DNA from: Aphodomonas sp964553125
GTDB taxonomy: Bacteria; Bacillota; Clostridia; Christensenellales; Aristaeellaceae
NCBI GenBank assembly: GCA_964553125.1
Contig: CAZKJW010000001.1
Location: 25,386 to 89,385, forward strand
Reading direction: 5' to 3'
DNA length: 64,000 bases
The notes beneath the pieces are model-generated. The model was not told the DNA's origin. It did no database searches and was given only the letters and a program-made list of their open reading frames with translations. A program made the position numbers and the translations under genes. Shown one piece after another: positions 29,997-37,684 of this stretch; position 1 is the first letter of the stretch; each line of letters starts with the position of its first letter.

Positions 29997-30005
29997 ATTA
30001 TACCA
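29997..30005 (-). promoter_or_regulatory. Extended -10 promoter of the toxin gene
   Basis: On the minus strand TGG-TATAAT, a TGn extended -10 box with a perfect hexamer; no good -35 box is present. The leader would be about 75 bases. Confidence 0.7.
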
Positions 30006-30053
30006 TGCCATAAATAGACCCGCCAAATGATATTCTGGCGGCGTTTGTGTTTC

Positions 30054-30081
30054 CGCGAAAAATACATGCCCTTTTATGAAG
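30054..30081 (+). promoter_or_regulatory. P-box copy 10 (by position), upstream of the nuclease/RNA-polymerase-like operon
   Basis: All invariant positions are kept. Unlike the others it is not followed by a gene: a strong terminator starts at its last bases. It is the last P-box before the plus-strand genes 30466-34071. Confidence 0.65.
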
Positions 30082-30115
30082 AGAGAAGACAATACGCCTT
30101 CTCTCTTTTCATTTT
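30079..30115 (+). terminator. Intrinsic terminator touching P-box copy 10
   Basis: Perfect ten-pair stem AAGAGAGAAG/CTTCTCTCTT, nine-base loop, then TTCATTTTG. A transcript begun at the P-box would be only about 30 bases unless it reads through. Confidence 0.85.
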
Positions 30116-30156
30116 GTTTGCGTTGCCGGATGATGAAAGAATTTTGAATAGGCGAT

Positions 30157-30342
30157 TCATTCTTTTAGCTGCGGAGCTTGATATTTCGCCGCGGGAGATG
30201 CGTTCTTGAATTCAAGACGGAAGTCCCGCTCCGGAATGTCGTTCAGTTCCGTTTTGTAGCCGGCAACCAAGCCGCACCTCGGACATTTCCGAGAGGCAAA
30301 ATTGATATTGCACCGATAGCAGGTATATAGATATCGATTCAT
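30157..30342 (-). CDS. Zinc-ribbon protein on the minus strand
   Basis: 61 residues; on the minus strand GAAAGGAAACAC precedes the ATG. CYRCNINFASRKCPRCG is a compact zinc ribbon followed by a charged tail. With the toxin it is one of two minus-strand genes in the prophage, so it may be expressed in the lysogen. Two copies of the plus-strand octamer TTGATATT lie inside it, against its coding direction. Confidence 0.7.
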   Translation of the reverse strand: MNRYLYTCYRCNINFASRKCPRCGLVAGYKTELNDIPERDFRLEFKNASPAAKYQAPQLKE

Positions 30343-30397
30343 GTGTTTCCTTTCTCGACAATCAGTTCCGAAGAGACTGCGATTCTCTTTGGCGCAT

Positions 30398-30426
30398 CTT
30401 TTACCATGAAATCGGTGCAATGTCAA
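30398..30426 (-). promoter_or_regulatory. Promoter of the minus-strand zinc-ribbon gene
   Basis: On the minus strand TTGACA (30426-30421), 17-base spacer, TAAAAG (30403-30398). The -35 box is perfect, the -10 box matches 4 of 6. Confidence 0.65.
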
Positions 30427-30465
30427 GCGGCATTCTGTGAAAACAAAATCAAGGAGGTCAGCGTC

Positions 30466-30798
30466 ATGAAACGAGGCTCAAAGGAAGCGAAGTTTCAGAG
30501 CGCTCTGATTCGCGAACTGAAAAAGCGGTTCCCCGGCTGCATCGTGACGAAGCTGGACTCCGGCCACATACAGGGCATACCGGATTTGCTTCTTCTCTGG
30601 GGAAGACGCTGGGCTGCGCTGGAATGCAAGCGAAACAAAAGCGCGCATCATCAGCCCAATCAGGAGTATTACGTAAGCCGGATGAACGAGATGTCCTTTG
30701 CGAGATTTATATTCCCGGAGAACAAGGAGGAAGTCCTGAATGAACTGGAACAGGCATTCGGAGGTGGAGGGAACGCACGCGCTCCTCTCTCCAAGTAA
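30466..30798 (+). CDS. VRR-NUC-type endonuclease (PD-(D/E)XK fold)
   Basis: 110 residues behind CAAGGAGGTCAGCGTC. KFQSALIRELKKRFPGC, then GHIQGIPDLLLLWGRRWAAL-ECKR gives the D...E-x-K active site of VRR-NUC nucleases, and YYVSRMNEMSFARFIF closes the fold. Phage members resolve branched DNA or trim ends. Overlaps the next gene. Confidence 0.85.
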   Translation: MKRGSKEAKFQSALIRELKKRFPGCIVTKLDSGHIQGIPDLLLLWGRRWAALECKRNKSAHHQPNQEYYVSRMNEMSFARFIFPENKEEVLNELEQAFGGGGNARAPLSK

Positions 30799-31303
30799 TT
30801 ATCACTGGATTGGCTACGACGAAACCAAACTGGCGGAGACCTACAAGCGCAAACAGGCGATTGCAAAGGGCACAGAGCTTCACGAGTTTGCCGCCCGGTG
30901 CATTCGGCTGGGGCAGAAGCTGCCCAAGAGCCAGAAAACGCTCAACATGCATGTCAACGACGCCATCGGCTACAAGATGACGGCCGAGGTTCCTTTATAT
31001 TATTCCCCCAATTGCTACGGGACGGCAGACGCTATTTCCTTTCGGAACGGCATGCTGCGCATTCATGATTTGAAAACAGGCGAAACCCCGGCGCACATGG
31101 AGCAGCTGATGATCTATGCGGCGCTTTTTTGTTTGGAATACCGCGTGAAGCCCGCCGACATCAAGATGGAGCTTCGCCTGTATCAGAACGACCAGATCAT
31201 TTATCATAACCCCGAGGTGGATGAGATTGTGCCAGTGATGGACAAGATTGTCAGCTTCGACAAAATCATCAACCGCATCAGAGAAGAGGAGGGCGAAGCA
31301 TGA
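30740..31303 (+). CDS. RecB/Cas4-like PD-(D/E)XK exonuclease
   Basis: 187 residues. GTELHEFAARCIRLGQKLP holds the conserved His, YGTADAISFRNGMLRIHDLKTG the Asp and D-x-K pair, and MEQLMIYAALFCLEY the Gln/Tyr helix of the RecB nuclease family. Likely functions in recombination or genome processing together with the VRR-NUC protein, whose gene it overlaps by 59 bases. Confidence 0.85.
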   Translation: MNWNRHSEVEGTHALLSPSNYHWIGYDETKLAETYKRKQAIAKGTELHEFAARCIRLGQKLPKSQKTLNMHVNDAIGYKMTAEVPLYYSPNCYGTADAISFRNGMLRIHDLKTGETPAHMEQLMIYAALFCLEYRVKPADIKMELRLYQNDQIIYHNPEVDEIVPVMDKIVSFDKIINRIREEEGEA

Positions 31304-34071
31304 ACCGGGTCGGTGACGAAATTTTGATGCACTACGGCGTGAGCGCCAAGGACGGCGCACCGGGGCGCGGTTCAGGCCGGTACCCTCTGGGAAGCGGCGA
31401 AGACCCAAACCAGCATCGCGGGGATTTTGCCAGCCGCGTACAGGAGCTGCGCAAGGCCGGCATGAGCGAAAAAGATATTGTGACGGCGCTGGGACTGAAA
31501 AGCACCTCTGAGCTGCGCGCAAGATATTCCACGGCGGTGAACGAGCAGCGGACGCAGAAGATTGCCCGCGCCCGGCAGATGCTGGACGAGGGACGGAGCC
31601 GGGCGGAGATTGCCCGCGAAATGGGCATTAACGAATCGACCCTGCGATCTCTTTTGAACGAGCGAAGCGCAGAGCGTACGCGGGCAGCACAGATCACCGC
31701 CGATTTTCTTCGGGCGCAAATCGAAGAAAAGGGAATGATCGACGTGGGCACCGGGGTGGAGCTGGAGCTGGGCGTGAGCAAGGAAAAGCTGAACCAGGCG
31801 CTGGCCATGCTGGAAGAGGAAGGCTATGTGCTCTATGGCGGCGGCGTGCCGCAGGTGACAAACCCCGGCAAGCAGACGAACATTAAGGTCATCTGCCCGC
31901 CCGGCACAGAACACAGGGAAATTTATGACTTTGAAAATGTCCACACGATTACGGATTACAAGATGCGGGTGGATGAGAACGGCGAGGAGCATTTTGAAAA
32001 GGGGTTTGAATACCCCGCTTCGCTGGACTCCAGCCGCTTGCAGATTCGCTATCGCGATGACGTAACGCCCGATGGCCACGCCGCCATTGAAAAGGACGGA
32101 ACCATTGAGATTCGCCGCGGCTGCGCAGACCTTGACCTTGGCGAAAGCCATTACGCGCAGGTGCGGATTCTGGTGGACGGGGACAAGTACCTCAAAGGCA
32201 TGGCGTTCTACTCGGACGACCTGCCGGACGGCATCGATGTGGCGTTCAACACCAACAAATCGCCCGGACAGGAAGCGCTGAAGAAAGCCAAGACGGACGA
32301 CCCGAACAATCCCTTCGGCGCGCTGATCAAGGAAGAGGGCGGACAGTACCACTACACCGATGAAAATGGAGAGCGCAAGCTGGGCCTCATCAACAAGACC
32401 CGCGCTGAAGGCGACTGGGGCGAATGGGCGGACGCGCTTCCTTCGCAGTTTCTTTCCAAGCAGAGCCAGCAGCTGATTAACAAGCAGCTTGGTTTGGCGA
32501 TTGCGGACAAGCAGATGGAGTTTGACGAGATTTGCGCGCTGACCAACCCCACGGTGAAGAAGCAGCTACTGGAGACCTTTGCCAACGACTGCGATTCGGC
32601 GGCGGTGCATTTGCAGGCGGCGGCCCTGCCGCGGCAGAAGTATCAGGTGATCCTGCCTATCGCTTCTCTCAAGGACAACGAGGTATACGCGCCCAACTAT
32701 CAGGACGGCGAAACGGTGGCGCTGATCCGCTATCCTCACGGCGGCACGTTTGAGATTCCGATCCTGACGGTGAACAACAAGCAGGCGGATGGACGGCGCA
32801 TTCTGGGGACGAACCCTGCAGATGCCATTGGCATCAATGCAGAGGTGGCGGCCCGCCTGTCTGGCGCCGACTTTGACGGCGACACCGTGATGGTCATTCC
32901 CTGCAACTCCTCCTCAAGCAAGGTGAAGATCACTTCGACCCGTGCGCTGGAAGGCTTGAAGGACTTTGACAACAAGATGGAGTATGGCTCGACGGTGAAG
33001 GTAGACGCGGACGGTACGGAACACTACTACCACAACGGCCATGAATTCAAGCGCATGACCAAGAGCCAGACCCAGATGGAGATGGGCAAGATCTCCAATC
33101 TGATTACCGACATGACGCTCAAGGGCGCGACCACGGAAGAGCTGACCAAAGCCGTGCGGCACAGCATGGTTGTCATCGATGCGGAGAAGCACAAGCTGGA
33201 CTGGAAGCAGAGCGAGATTGACAACGACATCCCGGCGCTGAAAAGGAAGTACCAGATGCGCGTCGACGAGGACGGCAGCGTTCACACCGGGGCATCCACA
33301 CTGATCTCGCGCGCCAAATCCCCCGTCGCGGTGCTCAAGCGCAAGGGCAGCCCAAAGATCGACCCCGACACCGGCGAGCTGGTCTACAAGGAGGTCGTGG
33401 AGGAATACACCGACAAGCACGGAAAGACCCGCGTGCGCACACAGGACTCCACGCAGATGGCGGAGACGCGGGATGCGCGGACGCTTTCCAGCGGGACTCC
33501 GCAGGAAGAAGCTTATGCTGCTTATGCCAACAAGATGAAGGCTTTGGCGAACGAAGCGCGCAAGGAGATCATCTCCACAGGACGCATCCAGTACAGCGCG
33601 TCCGCCAGAGCCGCCTATGCGGAGGAGGTCGATTATCTGACCGCCCAACTGAATGTGGCGCTGAAGAACGCCCCGCGCGAGAGACAGGCGCAGCTTGCTG
33701 CTAACAGCGAGGTGAAGGCGATGAAAAAAGCGAACCCTGGAATGACCCAAAAAGAGGTCAAGAAACAGGCGCAGCTGGCGCTGTCGAGGGCGCGGACAAG
33801 GTACGGCGCGAAGCGCAATCCCGTCAACATCACTGCCCGCGGATGGGAAGCGATTCAGGCAGGGGCAATCAGCGAGAACGTACTGAGCCAGATTCTCCGC
33901 TTTGCAGACACCGATCAGGTGAGAGCCTACGCGACACCGCGCACAACCACGGCATTGTCCACAGGAAAACAGGCTCGCATTAAAGCGATGCGCGCTTCTG
34001 GCTACACAAACAGCGAGATTGCGCAGGCGCTTGGCATCTCGGCCTCAACCGTGTCGAAATACAGCAATTGA
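31300..34071 (+). CDS. DFDGD-motif (two-barrel) RNA polymerase-like protein with HTH segments
   Basis: 923 residues. GADFDGDTVMVIP places the metal-binding DFDGD triad at residues 524-528, preceded by a barrel-like stretch (LIRYPHGGTFEIPILTV, then AIGINAEVAARLSG), the arrangement of the double-psi barrel in bacterial beta' and in the single-chain YonO/crAss-type phage RNA polymerases. Three helix-turn-helix segments are visible: KAGMSEKDIVTALGLKSTSE (~55), DEGRSRAEIAREMGINESTL (~95) and AMRASGYTNSEIAQALGISA (C-terminus). The N-terminus (MHYGVSAKDGAPGRGSGRYP) resembles a tag seen in virion-associated phage proteins. Expected activity: transcription of phage genes. Polymerase activity itself is inferred. 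Confidence 0.75.
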   Translation: MNRVGDEILMHYGVSAKDGAPGRGSGRYPLGSGEDPNQHRGDFASRVQELRKAGMSEKDIVTALGLKSTSELRARYSTAVNEQRTQKIARARQMLDEGRSRAEIAREMGINESTLRSLLNERSAERTRAAQITADFLRAQIEEKGMIDVGTGVELELGVSKEKLNQALAMLEEEGYVLYGGGVPQVTNPGKQTNIKVICPPGTEHREIYDFENVHTITDYKMRVDENGEEHFEKGFEYPASLDSSRLQIRYRDDVTPDGHAAIEKDGTIEIRRGCADLDLGESHYAQVRILVDGDKYLKGMAFYSDDLPDGIDVAFNTNKSPGQEALKKAKTDDPNNPFGALIKEEGGQYHYTDENGERKLGLINKTRAEGDWGEWADALPSQFLSKQSQQLINKQLGLAIADKQMEFDEICALTNPTVKKQLLETFANDCDSAAVHLQAAALPRQKYQVILPIASLKDNEVYAPNYQDGETVALIRYPHGGTFEIPILTVNNKQADGRRILGTNPADAIGINAEVAARLSGADFDGDTVMVIPCNSSSSKVKITSTRALEGLKDFDNKMEYGSTVKVDADGTEHYYHNGHEFKRMTKSQTQMEMGKISNLITDMTLKGATTEELTKAVRHSMVVIDAEKHKLDWKQSEIDNDIPALKRKYQMRVDEDGSVHTGASTLISRAKSPVAVLKRKGSPKIDPDTGELVYKEVVEEYTDKHGKTRVRTQDSTQMAETRDARTLSSGTPQEEAYAAYANKMKALANEARKEIISTGRIQYSASARAAYAEEVDYLTAQLNVALKNAPRERQAQLAANSEVKAMKKANPGMTQKEVKKQAQLALSRARTRYGAKRNPVNITARGWEAIQAGAISENVLSQILRFADTDQVRAYATPRTTTALSTGKQARIKAMRASGYTNSEIAQALGISASTVSKYSN

Positions 34072-34088
34072 AAGGAGTGAACAGTTGT

Positions 34089-34340
34089 ATGACCAAAGGC
34101 TGCATGCTGACGACGTTTGACAATCCTTACAATCCGTTCACTCAGTTTGAGAAGTGGTTTCTGTTTGACACGGAAAAAGGATACAACACTTGCGCGTACC
34201 TGGGGCGAATCGTCCGGACGAGCGACGAATTCACCGAGGAAGAAAACGATTTGGCGAATGAGCGCGCAATTGACGAGATCATTAAGTATGATTTCAGAAA
34301 CATTTACAGGAAAGTCTGCTCGAATGCGAAGAGAACATAA
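34089..34340 (+). CDS. Small conserved phage protein
   Basis: 83 residues from the ATG behind AAAGGAGTGAACAGTTGT. MLTTFDNPYNPFTQFEKWFL, DTEKGYNTCAYLGRIV and RTSDEFTEEENDLANERAID are highly conserved in phages of Firmicutes just upstream of the terminase genes. Function unknown. Confidence 0.75.
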   Translation: MTKGCMLTTFDNPYNPFTQFEKWFLFDTEKGYNTCAYLGRIVRTSDEFTEEENDLANERAIDEIIKYDFRNIYRKVCSNAKRT

Positions 34341-34632
34341 GGAAACATCCGCTGAGAGCCATAGGGGGAGGGTAGCGAAAATGCACCCCCTCCCTGCATC
34401 GCCGGCCTCCTTGGAAATTCTCCGGAGGGAAGTTTTTGCGAAATGTTTTTTAGGCGGTCGTGGTGTTTAGACGAGCTTATGGGGTGGTTGAGGGGGATGC
34501 TCGGTCAAGTTTGCGGGCATTGTTGGTCTGTTCTTTGGATTTCTTCATCTCTTTCTCCTTTCGGCAGACCAATCAAGTACCTCATAAGTTCATCTAAGCA
34601 TCATGATTAACACGGAAAAGGAGGGCAAAGTC
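34341..34632. other. Non-coding region upstream of terminase, candidate cos site region
   Basis: About 290 bases without a gene. It has a G/C-rich hairpin (GGGAGGG at ~34370 with CCCTCCC at ~34394) and a T/G-rich stretch (AAGTTTTTGCGAAATGTTTTTTAGGCGG from 34430, written here as its parts). HK97-type packaging with an HNH protein usually cuts cos DNA beside the small terminase gene, so this is the natural place for cos. No cut site can be read directly. Confidence 0.4.
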
Positions 34633-34992
34633 ATGCCACGAAGAGCGAAAATGGCAGAGTCCTCCGGGGCTACGCCGAAAATGCGTCCTGCGCTTACACC
34701 TGAAGCGCGAGAGGGGCAAATGATTTCGCTGGCGATGGATCTCGTGGAGGAACGGCTGCGCAACGGTACCGCTTCTTCGCAGGAAACCACGCATTTTCTC
34801 AAGATCGCTGCCAACAAGAAGATTGATGAACTGAATATTCAGTTGGCACAGAAAGACCTTGAACTGAAGGAAGCAAAGAAACAGGCGATTTATTCTGCGG
34901 AGCGCATGGAACAGCTTTACAGCGAAGCGATTCGGGCGATGCAGAGATACAGCGGACATGGTGATGAGGATGAAGAGAACATCGACTATTAA
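34633..34992 (+). CDS. Probable small terminase subunit-like protein
   Basis: 119 residues behind AAAAGGAGGGCAAAGTC. RPALTPEAREGQMISLAMDL, VEERLRNGTASSQETTHFLK form the conserved N-terminal DNA-binding-like half; a charged coiled-coil (QLAQKDLELKEAKKQAI) follows. It occurs constantly between the cos region and an HNH gene in phages of Firmicutes, which supports a small-terminase role. Overlaps the next gene. Confidence 0.65.
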   Translation: MPRRAKMAESSGATPKMRPALTPEAREGQMISLAMDLVEERLRNGTASSQETTHFLKIAANKKIDELNIQLAQKDLELKEAKKQAIYSAERMEQLYSEAIRAMQRYSGHGDEDEENIDY

Positions 34993-35401
34993 AACCTACA
35001 GTGAGTTGAATCGGCTGCCTACGTTTCTTGAACGCTTCGAATATTTGAAGCTGTCTGGTCAGGTGGGGCAGGAAACCTTTGGCTTTGATCGATATTTGAA
35101 TCAGAGTTTCTACCATTCCAGCGAATGGCGACCGATACGGGACTACGTTATTGCACGTGATTTGGGTTGCGACCTTGGTATGGAAGGATACGAGATTCAT
35201 GGGCGGATTTATATTCACCACATGAATCCGGTTACTGCAGACGATATTAAACGAGCAACGGAGTTTCTGACAAATCCGGAGTATTTGATCTGCACAACCC
35301 ACAACACGCATAACGCGATTCACTATGGCGATGCCTCATTGCTCATTACCGAGCCGGCGGAGCGAACGCCTTATGATACCTGCCCATGGAAGAGAAGGTG
35401 A
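34970..35401 (+). CDS. HNH-like packaging endonuclease
   Basis: 143 residues. RDYVIARDLGCDLGMEGYEI then IYIHHMNPVTADDI and LICTTHNTHNAIHYGD carry the His/Asn pattern of an HNH/endonuclease-VII-type site, together with TFGFDRYLNQSFYHSSEWR. In HK97-like phages an HNH protein helps terminase cut cos DNA. A second ATG at 34958 is also in frame. Located right before the DNA metabolism gene. Confidence 0.75.
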   Translation: MKRTSTIKTYSELNRLPTFLERFEYLKLSGQVGQETFGFDRYLNQSFYHSSEWRPIRDYVIARDLGCDLGMEGYEIHGRIYIHHMNPVTADDIKRATEFLTNPEYLICTTHNTHNAIHYGDASLLITEPAERTPYDTCPWKRR

Positions 35402-35407
35402 GGACTT

Positions 35408-35965
35408 ATGATTCAGTGGTTTGAGTATAGAGACGTATGGCCCAAGGTGAAACGTTCTGCACGAACGACCGTCAGCAGGGAGGGTGAGGGGACTTATCCC
35501 AGCGACACATGGAAGAAGACGATTCTGTTGGCAGAGCACAGTCCTATCCGTAGAATTCGCTTTTCATGGAAGTGGAAAGATCTGAAAAGCTGGATTTCCG
35601 TTCACTTTGTGCGCCACAAGATCGGCATTGAGCATTGGGTGTCGACCCAGCGGAGCGACCGCACCGGTGTTCCGCGCGACAAATTACCCCAGGATGCCTT
35701 AGTCAGCCACGAATGCGAAGCGGATGCACAGGCGCTGATCTTTATCAGCCGTCGCAGGCTCTGCAATCAAGCGGCAAGCGAAACTCGCGCCGCTTGGCGA
35801 GAAGTGAGAGACAGAGTGGCTGAGGCAGACCCGGTGCTCGCATCCGTCATGGTGCCAGAGTGTATCTATCGTGGATTCTGTCCGGAGTTCCATTCCTGCG
35901 GGTATGCTGACACACCTGAATACGCTACAGCACTTGCTGAATATCGAAAGAAAGAGGTTTCGTGA
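35408..35965 (+). CDS. ThyX-like (flavin-dependent thymidylate synthase-like) protein
   Basis: 185 residues. SVHFVRHKIGIEHWVSTQRS-DR resembles the ThyX motif RHRxxSxNExSxR, although several residues differ; ALIFISRRRLCNQAASETRAAW then EVRDRVAEADPVL matches the ThyX C-terminal helices. It would methylate dUMP to dTMP with flavin. Motif divergence means activity is not certain. The C-terminus with four cysteines (CIYRGFCPEFHSCGY) is unusual. Confidence 0.65.
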   Translation: MIQWFEYRDVWPKVKRSARTTVSREGEGTYPSDTWKKTILLAEHSPIRRIRFSWKWKDLKSWISVHFVRHKIGIEHWVSTQRSDRTGVPRDKLPQDALVSHECEADAQALIFISRRRLCNQAASETRAAWREVRDRVAEADPVLASVMVPECIYRGFCPEFHSCGYADTPEYATALAEYRKKEVS

Positions 35966-36303
35966 TGGAGAGTATTCTCAACGCAGTGAAGAAAGCTTCA
36001 AATATTGGGATAGACAACAGAGACTTTGACGCAGAGGTTATTCTTTATACTAATGGTGTATTGTGGAGAATCGCCGAAGCAGGTGTTGGCCGAACGGGTT
36101 TTTCAATCCATGATGAAAACCAAACATGGAGCGATTTTGTTGGCGAGCAGACAGATTGCATGGAAGGGGTAAAGACATACGTCTGTATTAAAGTGAAACT
36201 CATTTTTGATCCTCCGACATCCACCGCCGTTCTGGAAAGTATGAATCGAATTGTTAATGAATACGAATGGCTTTTGAATGCAAGAGGCGATAAAACTTGT
36301 TAG
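35965..36303 (+). CDS. DUF6706-type head-tail connector-like protein, out of its usual place
   Basis: 112 residues behind AAAGAGG. AVKKASNIGIDNRDFDAEVI, GVGRTGFSIHDENQTWSDF and VCIKVKLIFDPPTSTAVLES with YEWLLNARGD match the DUF6706 family, normally between capsid and connector genes. Here it precedes an AT-rich cassette upstream of terminase large subunit, and its own base composition is AT-rich. Displacement by recombination is likely. Confidence 0.65.
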   Translation: MESILNAVKKASNIGIDNRDFDAEVILYTNGVLWRIAEAGVGRTGFSIHDENQTWSDFVGEQTDCMEGVKTYVCIKVKLIFDPPTSTAVLESMNRIVNEYEWLLNARGDKTC

Positions 36304-36361
36304 AATTAACAAAGATGTAACCGATGGTAATCGAAAATTCAATCTTCGGCAACAGCTGACA

Positions 36362-36370
36362 TGCTATAAT
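36362..36370 (+). promoter_or_regulatory. Extended -10 promoter of the cargo cassette
   Basis: TGC-TATAAT (TGn extended -10 box, perfect hexamer). No good -35. It precedes the secreted-protein gene by about 140 bases. Confidence 0.7.
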
Positions 36371-36510
36371 TAAACAGGAATTTCGTGGAATGTATAAAGA
36401 ACTTGCGGAAGGCCCCTATTTGTTGGCTTTGATGGTATTCTGGTTTGGACAGAGGTAAGTATTCCAGCTTCTCAGAGAAGTATATTTATCGCCGACAGGA
36501 GGATGAGCGA

Positions 36511-36963
36511 GTGAAAAAGTTTCTTGCGGTTCTGATAACGTGTATACTGCTGATTGTCCCCGCATTTGCTGAAACTATTGACCTATCCTTAATGAGTTTG
36601 GACGAGCTGATTCAACTGCAGGATGCTGTAAATACTGCAATTAGCGAACGACTCGGTTTTGGATTTGACGATTCGAAAATTGGGATGGGATATTACGATG
36701 TTGGTGTAGACATCAAGCCTGGCAAGTATGATTTGATTTGTACTTTCGCGGAAATGGAGTATTTGGCGTACAGTAATTCCGAACAGAGTAAATGTATGGT
36801 CGCAGTTATCTCTGACGGAACCGATGACGCAGAAGCAATCAGCGAGTTTTATTACATTGCCGCCGGACAGCAGATTTCAGTTGAACTTGAAGAAGGAAAC
36901 GTGTTGGTTATTGCACGCGGCAATTTTCTGATTCGGACCAGCGAACATAGCTGGGCACCATAA
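36511..36963 (+). CDS. Predicted exported protein (lysogenic cargo)
   Basis: 150 residues; GTG start eight bases after CAGGAGG. KKFLAVLITCILLIVPAFAE is a signal peptide with a cleavage-like A-F-A; the mature part has a helix (LDELIQLQDAVNTAIS) and then beta-rich sequence. The composition is AT-rich and unlike neighbouring packaging genes. It may be shown at the lysogen surface. No known domain identified with confidence. Confidence 0.7.
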   Translation: MKKFLAVLITCILLIVPAFAETIDLSLMSLDELIQLQDAVNTAISERLGFGFDDSKIGMGYYDVGVDIKPGKYDLICTFAEMEYLAYSNSEQSKCMVAVISDGTDDAEAISEFYYIAAGQQISVELEEGNVLVIARGNFLIRTSEHSWAP

Positions 36964-36983
36964 CAAGGGAAGGAGAATGTGAT

Positions 36984-37142
36984 ATGGGATGCTTGATTGT
37001 GGTCGCGGGTGTCCTGTATATTCTGTCTCCAATTGATCTATGGCCAGGAATTATCGATGATGTAATTTGCCTTGTGCTGATGATACTGTTGTGCGCCAGA
37101 AATGGAATTAACCCCTTTGACCATGACGAATCAGATGAATAA
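36984..37142 (+). CDS. DUF1232-like small membrane protein (cargo)
   Basis: 52 residues. GVLYILSPIDLWPGIIDDVI is the DUF1232 (YkvA) signature, followed by one hydrophobic span (CLVLMILLCARN) and an acidic tail. 21 bases after the previous gene; part of the same cassette. Confidence 0.75.
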   Translation: MGCLIVVAGVLYILSPIDLWPGIIDDVICLVLMILLCARNGINPFDHDESDE

Positions 37143-37163
37143 CTAAAGCACGGAGTGATGCTT

Positions 37164-37679
37164 ATGGCTACGGAACGCTTTTGTAAAAACTGTGGTGCTG
37201 AACTCGATGCTAAAGCAAAATTCTGTTCCGGATGTGGAACGCGTGTTGAGAGTGTTTCGCTGACAAAACCGCTTATTGATCTGATTTGTGAAAATTGTGG
37301 GAGTTCTTTGAAAGTGTCACACGACGATCAAACAATGGCAATATGTCCGCATTGTGGCCATAATCATATGATTCCGTCAAATCGAAGCGTGAAAATTCAG
37401 CAAATCAAAAGCGATACACATAAAGCGATCGAATTAGACAGACAGAAAACCCTGCGACTCATTTCTGAGCGCGAACAGACCAACAAAGAAAAAGAAAATG
37501 AAACCTCTTTTCTAAAATGGCTGGTTGAAAGTTTGCTTGCACGGAGTGGCACCGTTATCGGAACCCTATTCTGCTTATTGGCGCTCCTATTCGAGAATAT
37601 ACGGGGTCTGTTGCTATTTGGGCTCATTCTTTTATTTGTCGACACAATCGCATCTAAATTAAAAAAAAACAATCATTGA
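37164..37679 (+). CDS. Zinc-ribbon membrane protein (cargo)
   Basis: 171 residues. FCKNCGAELDAKAKFCSGCG then ICENCGSSLKVS and ICPHCGHNH are two zinc ribbons; a charged linker follows and then two hydrophobic segments (VIGTLFCLLALLF and GLLLFGLILLFVDTI). A membrane sensor or anchoring protein is plausible. Start chosen nine bases after CGGAG. Confidence 0.7.
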   Translation: MATERFCKNCGAELDAKAKFCSGCGTRVESVSLTKPLIDLICENCGSSLKVSHDDQTMAICPHCGHNHMIPSNRSVKIQQIKSDTHKAIELDRQKTLRLISEREQTNKEKENETSFLKWLVESLLARSGTVIGTLFCLLALLFENIRGLLLFGLILLFVDTIASKLKKNNH

Positions 37680-37684
37680 TTCAA

